Positions 1 to 8,393 are shown, counted from the first letter of the stretch. The stretch is 64,000 bases of DNA from Pseudonocardia terrae (GCF_021343995.1 NZ_JAJTTE010000013.1:62001-126000); one strand, 5' to 3'. Program-made: numbers and translations. The notes: generated by a model not told the origin, from the sequence alone.

Positions 1-761
1 ACGAGGCCCAGCTGTCGGTCTTCCTCGACCCCGACGAGCCCGCGGTCGAGGCGGCGGCCGAACGCGACGGCATCCCCCACGACTGGATCCAGGCCGCCCG
101 GCGCTCCCCCGTCCATGCGCTGATCTGCAGGCACAAGGTGGCACTGCCGCTGCACCCGGAGTACCGCACCATGCCCATGGTCTGGTACATCCCACCGCTC
201 TCCCCCGTCACCGACGCCGTGCACGCCACCGGCTACCACGACGACGACCCCGACCGCGTCTTCGCCGCCATCGACTCCCTGCGGATCCCCATGGAGTACC
301 TGGCCAACCTGTTCACCGCCGGGGACACCACCGTCGTCGAGGGCGTGCTGCACAAGCTGACCGCCATGCGCGCCCACATGCGTGCCCGCCAGCTCGGCGA
401 CCCGCCCGACCAGCGGCTCCTCGACTCCGTCGGGATGAGCGCCCTCGACGTCGAGGACCTCTACCGGCGGCTGGCCGTCGCCAAGTACGAGGAGCGCTAC
501 GTCATCCCCCGGGTGCACGCGGAAGGCTCCGGCGCCCTGATGGCCCAGCACTGCGCGCTCGACTACCCGGGCGGGGTGGCCGACCAGGCCGCACACGACG
601 AGGACCAACTCGCGGCGGCGCCCCCGTCGCTGCCCGGGTTCGCGGCCCCCGGCGGCGGCAGCCAGTTCCGCGACAGCGACGGGCGGGTGCGGTTCAACCT
701 GCTGGGCTGGAACGGCACGGGACCGGCTCCCGGGCTCTTCGGCGACGGGAGCACCCGGTGA
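1..761 (+). CDS. narH: Respiratory nitrate reductase beta subunit, C-terminal part
   Basis: This is the C-terminal part of the iron-sulfur electron-transfer subunit of membrane-bound nitrate reductase, which passes electrons from NarI to the catalytic subunit NarG on the cytoplasmic face. The reading frame is open from base 3 and its start lies upstream of the window. The sequence has the NarH-typical stretch with 'LPLHPEYRTMPMVWYIPPLSPV' split over bases 141-206, followed by the helical C-terminal region. The stop codon overlaps the GTG of the next gene (GTGA), so narH and narJ are translationally coupled. The four cluster-binding cysteine groups mostly lie outside the window. Confidence 0.93.
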   Translation, partial: EAQLSVFLDPDEPAVEAAAERDGIPHDWIQAARRSPVHALICRHKVALPLHPEYRTMPMVWYIPPLSPVTDAVHATGYHDDDPDRVFAAIDSLRIPMEYLANLFTAGDTTVVEGVLHKLTAMRAHMRARQLGDPPDQRLLDSVGMSALDVEDLYRRLAVAKYEERYVIPRVHAEGSGALMAQHCALDYPGGVADQAAHDEDQLAAAPPSLPGFAAPGGGSQFRDSDGRVRFNLLGWNGTGPAPGLFGDGSTR

Positions 762-1474
762 TCCCCCGCCGCGCCCGCGCTGTCCGCGCCGCCGTCGACA
801 CGCCGCTGCTGCACCGCGTCGCCTCGATCCTGCTGCGCTACCCGGACGCCGACGTGCTCGGCTGCCTCGACGACGTCTCCGCCGCACTCGGCGGGATCAC
901 TGACCCGGGTGACCGGGCGCGGCTCGCCGCGCTCACCGACCACCTGCGTTTTCTCCCGCCCACCGAGGCCGCCCAGCGGTACGTGGAGACCTTCGACCAC
1001 ACCCGCCGCCGCTGCCTCCACCTCACCTACTACCGGTACGGCGACACCCGCGCCCGCGGGATGGCGCTGCTCGCCCTCAAGCACGTCTACCGGCAGGCCG
1101 GTCACGAGCCGCCGGAGGCCGAGCTGCCGGACTTCCTGCCCCTGGTCCTGGAGTTCGCCGCCCTCGCGCCCGAGCCCGGTGAGCGGGTCCTGCTGCAGTG
1201 CCGGCCGGGGCTCGAACTGCTCCGGCAGGCGCTCCACGAGCGCTCCGACCCGTACACGCCCCTCCTCGACGCGGTCTGCGGCCGCCTGCCCGATCCGGGC
1301 CGCCGCCAGCGTGACGCCTGGCGCCGGCTGGCCGCGGACGGCCCACCCCGCGAGGAGGTCGGCCTCGAGCCGTTCGCCCCGCCCGAGGCGTCCGAGCCCT
1401 TCGCCCCGCCCGAGTACCTGACGTCGCCGGCCCACCTGACGCGGACGGCCAGCCGGAGGGGAGACGGCCGATGA
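758..1474 (+). CDS. narJ: Nitrate reductase molybdenum cofactor assembly chaperone NarJ
   Basis: NarJ is a cytoplasmic chaperone that binds apo-NarG and is needed for molybdenum cofactor insertion and membrane attachment. The 238-residue protein is all-helical and matches the NarJ/TorD fold, with 'LLRYPDADVLG' near residue 28 and the conserved 'YVETFDHTRRRCLHLTYY' stretch near residues 75-92. The length is typical. The GTG start overlaps the narH stop, and its own stop overlaps the narI ATG, so it sits in a tight narHJI operon. The last 25 residues contain a repeated 'EPFAPPE' motif that looks like a low-complexity tail. Confidence 0.93.
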   Translation: MIPRRARAVRAAVDTPLLHRVASILLRYPDADVLGCLDDVSAALGGITDPGDRARLAALTDHLRFLPPTEAAQRYVETFDHTRRRCLHLTYYRYGDTRARGMALLALKHVYRQAGHEPPEAELPDFLPLVLEFAALAPEPGERVLLQCRPGLELLRQALHERSDPYTPLLDAVCGRLPDPGRRQRDAWRRLAADGPPREEVGLEPFAPPEASEPFAPPEYLTSPAHLTRTASRRGDGR

Positions 1475-2214
1475 GCGCCTTCGACCTGTGGTGGTGGATC
1501 ATCCTGCCCTACCTCGCGCTGGCCGTCTTCGTCGTCGGCCACATCTGGCGCTGGCGCTACGACCAGTTCGGCTGGACCAGCCGCTCCACCCAGCTCCAGG
1601 AACGGCTGCTGCTCAAGTGGGGCGCGCCGCTGTTCCACTACGGCACGTTCGCCGCGATCGCCGGGCACGTCCTGGGCATCCTGGTCCCCGAGTCGTTCAC
1701 CCGGTGGCTCGGCATCCCCGAGGAGACCTACCGGATGTTCTCCTCCATCGGCGGCACCGTCGCCGCCCTCGCCGTCATCATCGGCGTCGTGCTGCTGGCC
1801 TTCCGCCGCACCACCGTGCCCCGCGTCCGGGCCACCACCAGCCCCGTCGACTGGCTGGCCCTCGTCCTGCTCGCCGTCGTCATCGTCCTGGGCATCATCC
1901 CGACGATGGGCATCAACCTCCTGGGCAGCGGCTACGACTACCGCGAGAGCGTCGCGCTGTGGTTCCGCGGCCTGTTCGCGGCCAGCCCGGACGTCTCCGC
2001 CATCGCGAACGCGCCGCTGATCTACCAGATCCACGCCACCGCCGCCTGGGCCATCCTCGCCGTGTGGCCCTTCACCCGGCTCGTGCACGCCTGGAGCATC
2101 CCGCTGTGGTACCTGTGGCGGCCCTACGTGCTGTACCGCAGCCGGGTCCCCGCCCACCCCACCGAGCCCGGCACCGGCGGCCGTCGCTGGCGGCGCATCG
2201 GCGTGCGCTACTGA
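1471..2214 (+). CDS. narI: Respiratory nitrate reductase gamma subunit (cytochrome b)
   Basis: NarI is the diheme b membrane anchor that oxidises quinol and feeds electrons to NarH. The 247-residue protein has about five membrane segments. The heme-ligand histidines are present with the family spacing: two His ten residues apart in 'FHYGTFAAIAGH', and two His eighteen residues apart between 'IHATAAW' and 'LVHAWS'. The ATG overlaps the narJ stop (ATGA). The last seven bases overlap the end of the convergent nirK-type gene, so little room remains for a terminator between the two operons. Confidence 0.94.
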   Translation: MSAFDLWWWIILPYLALAVFVVGHIWRWRYDQFGWTSRSTQLQERLLLKWGAPLFHYGTFAAIAGHVLGILVPESFTRWLGIPEETYRMFSSIGGTVAALAVIIGVVLLAFRRTTVPRVRATTSPVDWLALVLLAVVIVLGIIPTMGINLLGSGYDYRESVALWFRGLFAASPDVSAIANAPLIYQIHATAAWAILAVWPFTRLVHAWSIPLWYLWRPYVLYRSRVPAHPTEPGTGGRRWRRIGVRY

Positions 2215-4835
2215 CCGGCCACCTCGATGATCCCGTGTGCACCGCGCTCGGCGTCGACCATGGAGTGCGAGACGAACGGGTAGTGCCCGGCCTGCGGGAG
2301 GGTCAGCTCGACGAAGCCGCCCTGGGACGGGGCGAGCGCGAGGGTCTGGCTGCCGCCCGCGCCCGTGTCCGGCCGGAGTTGGTAGCCGCCCTCGACGTAC
2401 ACGGTGTCGAACTGGCCGCCGACGACGTGGAACGCAGCACCCCGGTTCGGCCCGGCGTCCAGGACCCAGATCCGGACCCGTTCGCCGGTCCGCGCGAGGA
2501 GCGGCCGGTGGTCGTACTGGTCGGCATAGCCGTTGAACACCACCGCATCGGGCTTCTCCGCGCGCAGCGAGTCCACGTCGACGGTCCCGTGCTGCGGGCC
2601 GAGGTACAGCTCGGACTGCACGAGCACGTAGCTGCGGTCCACCGGGGGCAGTCCCGGCGGGTCGACGACGACAGCGCCGAACAGGCCGTTGGCGATGTGC
2701 GCGGACATCGGCATCGACGAGCAGTGGTACATCCAGATCCCGGCCCGGGTGGCGGTGAACCGGTACACGAGCGACTGCCCCGGCTGGAGGGTGCGCATCG
2801 GCTCGTCAGGCGCGAGCGAGCCGGCGTGGAAGTCGACCGAGTGGCCGATGCTGCCGTCGTTGACGAGGGTGATCTCGAAGACGTCCCCGATCCTGCCGTG
2901 CAGCGTCGGGCCCGGCGCCGTTCCGTCGAAGGTCCAGAGGTGCTGGCTCACGCCCGGCGCCACGTCCCGGTCCAGCTCGCGCGCGGTGAGCGTGCGACGG
3001 TGCACGGTGGTGTTCTCCAGCGGCGGCAGAACCGGGTCGTACGCGGTGAACGCCGGTCCGGGGTCGGCCAGGAAGTCCAGGTCACGGGCCGCGCTGGGGC
3101 CGGAGGCCGGGGATGCCTGCCCGTCCATGGCCATGGCGTGGTCCGCGGGGTCGTCGTGCGCGGCGTCGTGGTGTGTGGTGGCGCCGTCAGTGACCGCAAC
3201 GGCGAGCACCATGCCCATCTGCCGGTGCCCGACGACCGAGCACCAGCCGCTGACGTCGTGGTCGACGACGCCGGCGTCGATCGTGGCGGACTCGCCGGGC
3301 GCGAGCCTGCCGGAGGACCGTCCGGAGTCGAGGACGAGGTCGTGCACCTGCTGGGCGTCGGTGTTCTTCAGATCGATCACGAGCCGGTTGCCGGCGGGCA
3401 CCTCGATCCGTGACGGGGTGAACCGCATGTCGTGGGCCTGCACCTCGACGCGGGTCGTCTGCCCGGTCCCCTGCGCCTCCGCGGGGGCGGGGCGGCTGGT
3501 GACGAGGGCGGCCGGGTCCGCCGCGACGCCCACGGCGACGGCGAGCACGAGCGCGGCGAGCCCGGTGGCCAGGCCGCCGCGGCTCCGCCCGGTGGCAGCC
3601 GGGTCCGGCTGCTCCCGACGGGGCCGCGGCCGGGGCGCGTCGGCCTTGGCCCGGTGGGAGGCGCGCATTCCGCGGAACGCCAGCGGCAGGAACCCCGCCA
3701 GCCCGATCAGGGCAAGGCCGGCGGCGAGCACCCGCACGAGGCTCGGCACCGGCAGCACGTACAGGAGCAACCCGCCGTTGACGAGGGTGATCCGCAGCCC
3801 GCCGGCTCGCTCGAGCTCGGCGTTCGCCGCGCGGACGGCGGCCGGGCCACCGCCGAGTACCACCGGGACCAGGTACGACAGCGCGCCGAGCAGCACCTGG
3901 GCGCCGAAGCCGGCCGCGAGCGGGGTCGCGAGCCGGTCGAGCCGGGTACCGACCGCCGTCCACGAGGGCGCGGAGGCGACGGCGACCGCCAGCGCCACGA
4001 GCACCCCGGCGAGCCAGCCCGCGGCGGCGAGCACCGACCACGTCGGGTACGACGCGGGCGCCTTTCCGCGCGCGGTGCGCACGAAGGCCCGCCCGGCGAG
4101 TGCCAGCCCGCCGAGATAGGCCAGCACACCGGCCGCGGCGAGGACGGTGAGCCCAGCGAGCGCGCCGGCGGCGGTCACGGCGACGGCACCGAGCAGCACC
4201 GGAAGCGCGAGGTAGGCGTCGCGTTCGGCGTGCTCGGCGATCCGCGTGCGCAGCATGGTCGGCCACAGCGTGACCAGCGTCCCGACGACGGTCAGACCCA
4301 TCCAGCCGAGCACGTTGACCGCGACGTGCGCCAGCACGACCCGGTCGTGCCACGGGTCGGCGGGCCCCCGACCCAGCGCCGCGCCCAGCCCGGCCCCGAC
4401 CGGCAGGCACGCCGCGGCGGCGACGTAGTAGCGCACCAACGGTCGGAACCGCGACGGCGCCGACCGTCGCAGCCGCCGGACCAGCGAGGCGCCGTGCCAG
4501 CCGACCGCGGCGGCGACCAGGCAGGCCCCGGCCAGGGTCGCCCCCCAGACGCCGCTCGGGATGCCGATGACCACCAGGAGCACCCCGCCGTTGAGCAGGA
4601 TCAACCGCCGGGACTGCCGGCGCCGCTCCGCGGGGTCGACCGGGGCGTGCAGCAGGGTCTCGGCGAAGTGGTTGCTCCACACGACGATCGAGTGGGTCAC
4701 GGCGCCGAGCAGCAGCAGGTGGAGCATGAGCCAGCCGGACGCCGCGACGAACGGGTGCACCAGCGTCACGACGAGGAGCGCGACCAGCCAGAACACCGCT
4801 GGGATGTCGCGCAGCGGCCAGAACCCGCCCCTCAT
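2208..4835 (-). CDS. nirK: Copper nitrite reductase fused to a membrane domain and an extra cupredoxin
   Basis: The predicted protein has 875 residues, more than twice the length of a classical NirK. Residues 1 to about 440 form a polytopic membrane domain of roughly ten helices. About 460-550 is a single cupredoxin with a 'WCSVVGHRQMGM' blue-copper ligand loop. About 600-875 is a two-cupredoxin nitrite reductase core. Ligands seen in the core are His665, Asp668 and His670 ('HSVDFH'), His704-Cys705, His713 and a late 'SHSM' His857, matching NirK type-1/type-2 copper residues and the catalytic Asp. The residue where the type-1 axial Met is expected is Leu718 ('AHIANGLFG'). The likely role is reduction of nitrite to NO on the outer face of the membrane, fed by the fused domains. 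The ATG overlaps the upstream stop (ATGA), making it the last gene of a three-gene operon. Confidence 0.88.
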   Translation of the reverse strand: MRGGFWPLRDIPAVFWLVALLVVTLVHPFVAASGWLMLHLLLLGAVTHSIVVWSNHFAETLLHAPVDPAERRRQSRRLILLNGGVLLVVIGIPSGVWGATLAGACLVAAAVGWHGASLVRRLRRSAPSRFRPLVRYYVAAAACLPVGAGLGAALGRGPADPWHDRVVLAHVAVNVLGWMGLTVVGTLVTLWPTMLRTRIAEHAERDAYLALPVLLGAVAVTAAGALAGLTVLAAAGVLAYLGGLALAGRAFVRTARGKAPASYPTWSVLAAAGWLAGVLVALAVAVASAPSWTAVGTRLDRLATPLAAGFGAQVLLGALSYLVPVVLGGGPAAVRAANAELERAGGLRITLVNGGLLLYVLPVPSLVRVLAAGLALIGLAGFLPLAFRGMRASHRAKADAPRPRPRREQPDPAATGRSRGGLATGLAALVLAVAVGVAADPAALVTSRPAPAEAQGTGQTTRVEVQAHDMRFTPSRIEVPAGNRLVIDLKNTDAQQVHDLVLDSGRSSGRLAPGESATIDAGVVDHDVSGWCSVVGHRQMGMVLAVAVTDGATTHHDAAHDDPADHAMAMDGQASPASGPSAARDLDFLADPGPAFTAYDPVLPPLENTTVHRRTLTARELDRDVAPGVSQHLWTFDGTAPGPTLHGRIGDVFEITLVNDGSIGHSVDFHAGSLAPDEPMRTLQPGQSLVYRFTATRAGIWMYHCSSMPMSAHIANGLFGAVVVDPPGLPPVDRSYVLVQSELYLGPQHGTVDVDSLRAEKPDAVVFNGYADQYDHRPLLARTGERVRIWVLDAGPNRGAAFHVVGGQFDTVYVEGGYQLRPDTGAGGSQTLALAPSQGGFVELTLPQAGHYPFVSHSMVDAERGAHGIIEVAGQ

Positions 4836-5947
4836 GACGCACCGGCCCGGTGCGCGGCGCGCACCGACGCCCAGGCGGCCACCCCGACGAACAGCAGCAA
4901 CGCCGTGACGTTCAGGACGCCGCCGACCTGCCAGGCGAGGTGGATCCCGCGCGCGTCGCCCGCCCACAGCCGCAGCGCGAGCGAGCCGTGCAGCAGGACG
5001 CCCGGCGCGATCATCAGCGGGTGGTAGGGCAGCGGCCGCCGCAGCACCGCCGGGAGGATCACCGGGGCGTGCGCCAGGATCATCGAGATCGTGAAGCCGA
5101 GGAAAACGGCGTGGACGACGGCGTCGTAGCGCGGTCCGTCCAGCGCCGCGCCACCGAGCAGCCAGATCGCCCCCGCTACGGCGAGCCAGCCGTAACCGGC
5201 CAGCAGGCAGCCCGCGATGTATCGCGCCAGGCCGGTGGACCTGATCGTCCGCCGCGCGGCGTCGTGCACGGCGAGCCAACCGACGAGGGCGAGCAGCGCC
5301 AGCCCGAGGAGCGGATACCCCGGGACCGGCCAGAGCAGGGCGGCCGCGACGGCGCCGGCCAGCGCGGCGCTCAGGGCGAGGAACGCCGGACCGGCGCGCG
5401 GCCCCATCGCCAGCCGGGCGAGCTCGAGACGCTCCCCGGCGATGGTGAGCACGACGAAACCCACGAGCCACGGCAGCAGCACCGGGACGTCGACGTTGCC
5501 GAGCCACAGCAGGGCCCCGCCCGCGGCCAGCACGGCGCCGAACGCCTGGACGAGGACCGCGTCGTCGCGCTGGCGACGCCACAACGGGACGTACACCGCC
5601 ACCATCGCCAGCGCGCCGAGGCAGAGCGCCATCCGGCCCGCGGCGAGCGGGGCGGGGACGATCAGCAGCAGTGCGCCGAGGCCGAGGCCCGCGGGCGCGG
5701 CGAACCCGGCCGGGTGCCGTAGCGCCACGGCCCGTTCGAGCGCGACCACGGTGCCGACGAAGCCGAGCACGAGGAGCATCCCGTGCACCTCGGGCAGCCG
5801 GTCGGCGGCCACCGGGGCCGGGAGCCCCAGCAGCATCAGGGCGGCGTCGAGCCCGGCGAGCAACGCGACCCCGGCAGGCAGCAGGAAGCCCGCCCGTCGC
5901 CACCGGGTGGCCGTCGCCTGCGAGGATCGTGGTTCGAGGGCGGTCAC
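4832..5947 (-). CDS. Polytopic membrane protein coupled to nirK (NnrS-like, tentative)
   Basis: This 371-residue, very hydrophobic protein has about ten to twelve predicted membrane helices and no soluble domain. Internal motifs such as 'VHAVFLGFTISMILAHAPVILP' (residues written in part) and several membrane histidines recall the NnrS/heme-copper type membrane proteins found near denitrification genes, but the match is not strong enough for a firm name. It begins with GTG overlapping the regulator stop (GTGA), and its stop overlaps the nirK-fusion ATG (ATGA). It is therefore almost certainly made together with the nitrite reductase. A role in NO or copper/heme handling is inference from context only. 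Confidence 0.75.
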   Translation of the reverse strand: MTALEPRSSQATATRWRRAGFLLPAGVALLAGLDAALMLLGLPAPVAADRLPEVHGMLLVLGFVGTVVALERAVALRHPAGFAAPAGLGLGALLLIVPAPLAAGRMALCLGALAMVAVYVPLWRRQRDDAVLVQAFGAVLAAGGALLWLGNVDVPVLLPWLVGFVVLTIAGERLELARLAMGPRAGPAFLALSAALAGAVAAALLWPVPGYPLLGLALLALVGWLAVHDAARRTIRSTGLARYIAGCLLAGYGWLAVAGAIWLLGGAALDGPRYDAVVHAVFLGFTISMILAHAPVILPAVLRRPLPYHPLMIAPGVLLHGSLALRLWAGDARGIHLAWQVGGVLNVTALLLFVGVAAWASVRAAHRAGAS

Positions 5948-6702
5948 GGCTGCGGCTCGTCGTCGGGACGGCGGGCCAGCTCGAGCCGGCAGGCACCCGG
6001 TTCGTCGAACGCCAGCAGGTCGGCGCGGTCGGCCTCCCCGCCGTACACCTCCAGCGCGCCCCGGACGATCCCGAGATGGACCCCGCAGACGATCTCGGGG
6101 TGGCGGTGCGCCGCCTCGAGCAGCGGGCAGCGGGTCAGCTTGACGACCGCCTGCGGCGGGTCCGGCCGCGGGGCGAACCCGAGGCCGTCGAGCAGTCGCA
6201 CGACGCCTCGCCGCGCTTCCGCCCGTCCACCCCCGCCCGCTCCCCCGCCGCCCGGTCCTCCGCCGCTCGGTCCCCCGCCGTCCGCTCCCCCGCGGCCGGC
6301 GAGCTCGCGGCCCCACCGCCGTCCCGCCTCGATGGCGTCCTTCCGGGGCGTGCTGCTCGTCTGCTCGATCACCTCGGCGAGCGCCGACGCGAGCCCGGCG
6401 TACTCGGCGACGCCGGTGGGCAGTTCGTCGTCGGGAACCGCGCTGTAGAGCCAGGCCGGGCGGCCGCGCCCCGCGGCGCGGGCCCGCTCCCGGCGTGCCA
6501 GCCCGGCCTCGACCAGGGCGTCGAGGTGCTCGCGCAGGGTGTTGGGGTGCAGTCCGGTCACCGCGCCGAGCGAGGCGACGGCCACCGGCTCCGCCTGCCC
6601 GTCGAGGACCTCGAGCACGGACTCCCTCGACGCCGACAGCGCCGGCCTCCGTGGCGCCCGGCGCGCCGCTCGCGGACCCAGGCCACCGGAGTTATTTTTC
6701 AC
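5944..6702 (-). CDS. SufR-like winged-helix regulator with three C-terminal cysteines
   Basis: The 252-residue protein has an N-terminal winged-helix DNA-binding domain (about residues 20-100, with 'LHPNTLREHLDALVEAGL' as the recognition region). A glycine-rich linker follows (about 140-165), then a C-terminal domain with Cys in 'TRCPLLE', 'IVCGVH' and 'GACRLEL'. That cysteine layout resembles SufR-family iron-sulfur sensors, so it may sense NO, oxygen or iron-sulfur status; this is inference. The GTG start was chosen because it precedes the first HTH residues and lies in a short AT-rich island. It heads the operon with the membrane protein and nirK and diverges from the hemerythrin gene. Confidence 0.8.
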   Translation of the reverse strand: MKNNSGGLGPRAARRAPRRPALSASRESVLEVLDGQAEPVAVASLGAVTGLHPNTLREHLDALVEAGLARRERARAAGRGRPAWLYSAVPDDELPTGVAEYAGLASALAEVIEQTSSTPRKDAIEAGRRWGRELAGRGGADGGGPSGGGPGGGGAGGGGRAEARRGVVRLLDGLGFAPRPDPPQAVVKLTRCPLLEAAHRHPEIVCGVHLGIVRGALEVYGGEADRADLLAFDEPGACRLELARRPDDEPQP

Positions 6703-6771
6703 GGGATTCAGTGTAGTAAAGTCCGGAGCGACGCCGCCACCGACGGGCAGGCGGCCGGTGGGAGGACAGTC
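6690..6771. promoter_or_regulatory. Divergent promoter region between SufR-like regulator and hemerythrin gene
   Basis: This short region stands out by being AT-rich (bases 6691-6720) in a GC-rich background. A partial dyad, CACNGNATNCNGTG, spans 6700-6713 and overlaps the regulator GTG. The GGAGG ribosome site of the forward gene is at 6761-6765. It is a plausible site for autoregulation and joint control of both operons; no protein-binding evidence exists. Confidence 0.45.
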
Positions 6772-7584
6772 ATGAACAACCCAGTGATGAACAACCCAGT
6801 GATGAACAACGTCGTCATCGCCTCGAACGAGGCCGAGGCCGCCGCGGTCGCCGCGGTGGAGCAGCACCACGCCGAGCTGGCGGGAGCGCTCGACCTGCGG
6901 GTCGAGGCGCTCCTCGGCGCGGTCGCGCGCGGGGAGGTCGCCGACCGTGAGCGTCGGGCGCTCGTCGATTGGTGCACCCGCGAGCTGGTCCCCCATGCGC
7001 AGGCGGAGGAGGAGGCGCTCTACCCCGCGGCACACGGGAAGGCCGAGGCCCGGCTCCTCGTGGAGGGGATGCTCGACGAGCACCGGGTGATCACCGGCCT
7101 GGTCGGCGAGATCTCCGCCGCACCGGACCCGACGCGGACGGCAGCCGCCGGACACGCACTCCGGGTGCTGTTCGCCGGACACCTGGCGAAGGAGAACGAG
7201 CTGGTCCTCCCGCTGCTGGCCGGGGCGTCCGACGTCGTCCTCGCCGATCTGCTGGCCGGGATGCACGAGCTCCTCGGTGGCGCGAGCCGGAGCGACCAGG
7301 CGGGCCACCCGGACGCGGACGGTCACCACTGTGGCTGCGGCGAGGTCGACGGTCCGGGCCACCCGGAGCTCGACGCTCGCGCCATCCCGCACGCCATCCG
7401 GCACGCCACGATCTTCGGAGCGCTGGACTCGGTGCGCCCGGGCGGCGGGCTGGTGCTGATCGCACCGCACGACCCGCTGCCGCTGCTGGCCCAGGTCGAG
7501 CAGCGCACTCCCGGGCTGTTCGCGGTGGACTACGTCGAGCGCGGCCCGGAGACCTGGCGACTGAGGTTCGTCCGCGCCGCGTGA
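6772..7584 (+). CDS. Hemerythrin HHE domain protein with C-terminal DUF2249 domain
   Basis: The 270-residue protein has an HHE hemerythrin-like domain at about residues 20-165 (His/Glu pairs in 'EQHHAEL', 'HAQAEEEAL', 'DEHRVI', 'GHLAKENELVLP') that should bind a di-iron centre. A DUF2249 domain follows at about 205-270. Such proteins are repeatedly linked to NO or oxygen stress and lie near nitrite or nitric oxide reductase genes. A His/Cys-rich linker 'GHHCGCGEVDGPGH' joins the two domains. The first 30 bases are a 15-bp tandem repeat giving three in-frame ATGs ('MNNPVMNNPVMNN'). The first ATG is nearest to the GGAGG ribosome site. It is divergent from the regulator operon. Confidence 0.87.
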   Translation: MNNPVMNNPVMNNVVIASNEAEAAAVAAVEQHHAELAGALDLRVEALLGAVARGEVADRERRALVDWCTRELVPHAQAEEEALYPAAHGKAEARLLVEGMLDEHRVITGLVGEISAAPDPTRTAAAGHALRVLFAGHLAKENELVLPLLAGASDVVLADLLAGMHELLGGASRSDQAGHPDADGHHCGCGEVDGPGHPELDARAIPHAIRHATIFGALDSVRPGGGLVLIAPHDPLPLLAQVEQRTPGLFAVDYVERGPETWRLRFVRAA

Positions 7585-7622
7585 CCGCGCACGGCGGGCG
7601 CGACACTGCCCGAAGTGCCCGG

Positions 7623-7883
7623 GTGGTGGCGAGAGCGACGTCGAGTCCCTCGGCGAGGTTCCGATCCGAGCAGACCCCCGAACAGCGTCTTCGGGCAGCC
7701 GACGATCAGATCAGGAGCAGCCTCGATGCCATCCGCCGTGCCCGGGTAGCCCTGTACCGATCACTGGCACGTCTCGAACGAGCCGAATCGGCGCTCAGGA
7801 GGACCCAGGAGCGCACCGACCGCGACCAGGCCGAGATCGACCGCGAGATCGCGAGCAGTACACGGCAGCACGACGTGCCCTGA
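7623..7883 (+). CDS. Small hypothetical helical protein
   Basis: This frame encodes up to 86 residues rich in Arg, Glu, Gln and Ala, with heptad-like spacing from 'EQRLRAADDQIRSSLDAIRRARVAL' (shown in part) through 'RTQERTDRDQAEIDREI', suggesting one long coiled-coil helix. Its composition differs from shadow frames because it lacks the Pro/Arg excess seen there. The start is uncertain: GTG at 7623 or 7626, no clear ribosome site. No family recognised. It may be co-transcribed with the hemerythrin gene 38 bases upstream. Confidence 0.45.
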   Translation: MVARATSSPSARFRSEQTPEQRLRAADDQIRSSLDAIRRARVALYRSLARLERAESALRRTQERTDRDQAEIDREIASSTRQHDVP

Positions 7884-8024
7884 TCCGGGACACGAACTGT
7901 CATGACGCTGCCCCGGGCGCGAGCGACGCAGACGAAGCTCACCACGCGGGGTCGGGTGGCGCTGCGAGTGCGTCACCCGCAGCGGGTGACGTGGCGATCC
8001 GCCTGCACACGGTCGAGTGGGACC

Positions 8025-8393
8025 ATGGATTCGCGCGATCTCAGGAGCCGCTGGACCATCCGCGGCGATCCGGCCCTCCTCTCGGACGCGGCCGCTGCCC
8101 TGCGCGCGGCGAGGGCGGAGCAGATCTTCGGGTCGCGATTTCCCGGCGAGTACGTCATGGCCGGGATCGCCCGACTCCTCGAGTCCCTGGCCTACGAGAT
8201 GCGGACCGACGACAGCGCGCTGACCCGCGACGTCGTCCTCGCCGCCACCGACATGTCCCGGCACGTCCTGCGCTATCTGCCCGAGCTCGACGACGCGACC
8301 TCGGACCGTCCGCACGATGCGGAGTCGGACACCGCTCCGGCGGATCTCCGGGACGACGTCGACGCCGCCCGCGAGGACGGGCCGGGTTCCTAG
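8025..8393 (+). CDS. Hypothetical protein, helical, acidic C-terminus
   Basis: The 122-residue product starts 'MDSRDLRSRWTIRGDPALL' and has a compact helical body to about residue 90, then an Asp/Glu-rich disordered tail. The upstream extension of this frame to 7902 is Arg/Thr-rich and looks like non-coding shadow, so the ATG at 8025 was chosen. I do not recognise a family. It ends 72 bases before the convergent cydB stop. Confidence 0.55.
   Translation: MDSRDLRSRWTIRGDPALLSDAAAALRAARAEQIFGSRFPGEYVMAGIARLLESLAYEMRTDDSALTRDVVLAATDMSRHVLRYLPELDDATSDRPHDAESDTAPADLRDDVDAAREDGPGS

Noticed and set aside
2208..4835. Laccase or plain multicopper oxidase
   Set aside because: The paired HxxDxH and HC...H ligands in a two-cupredoxin core with a late SHSM His fit NirK, and the trinuclear-site HxH sets of laccases are not present.
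2208..5996. A single 1262-codon open frame on the reverse strand
   Set aside because: Only the part up to the ATG at 4835 is the nirK fusion; the upstream part is an out-of-frame shadow of the membrane protein gene, rich in Arg/Pro.
7902..8024. Upstream extension of the small gene at 8025
   Set aside because: The extra residues are Arg/Thr-rich and unlike the rest; the ATG at 8025 gives a cleaner protein.
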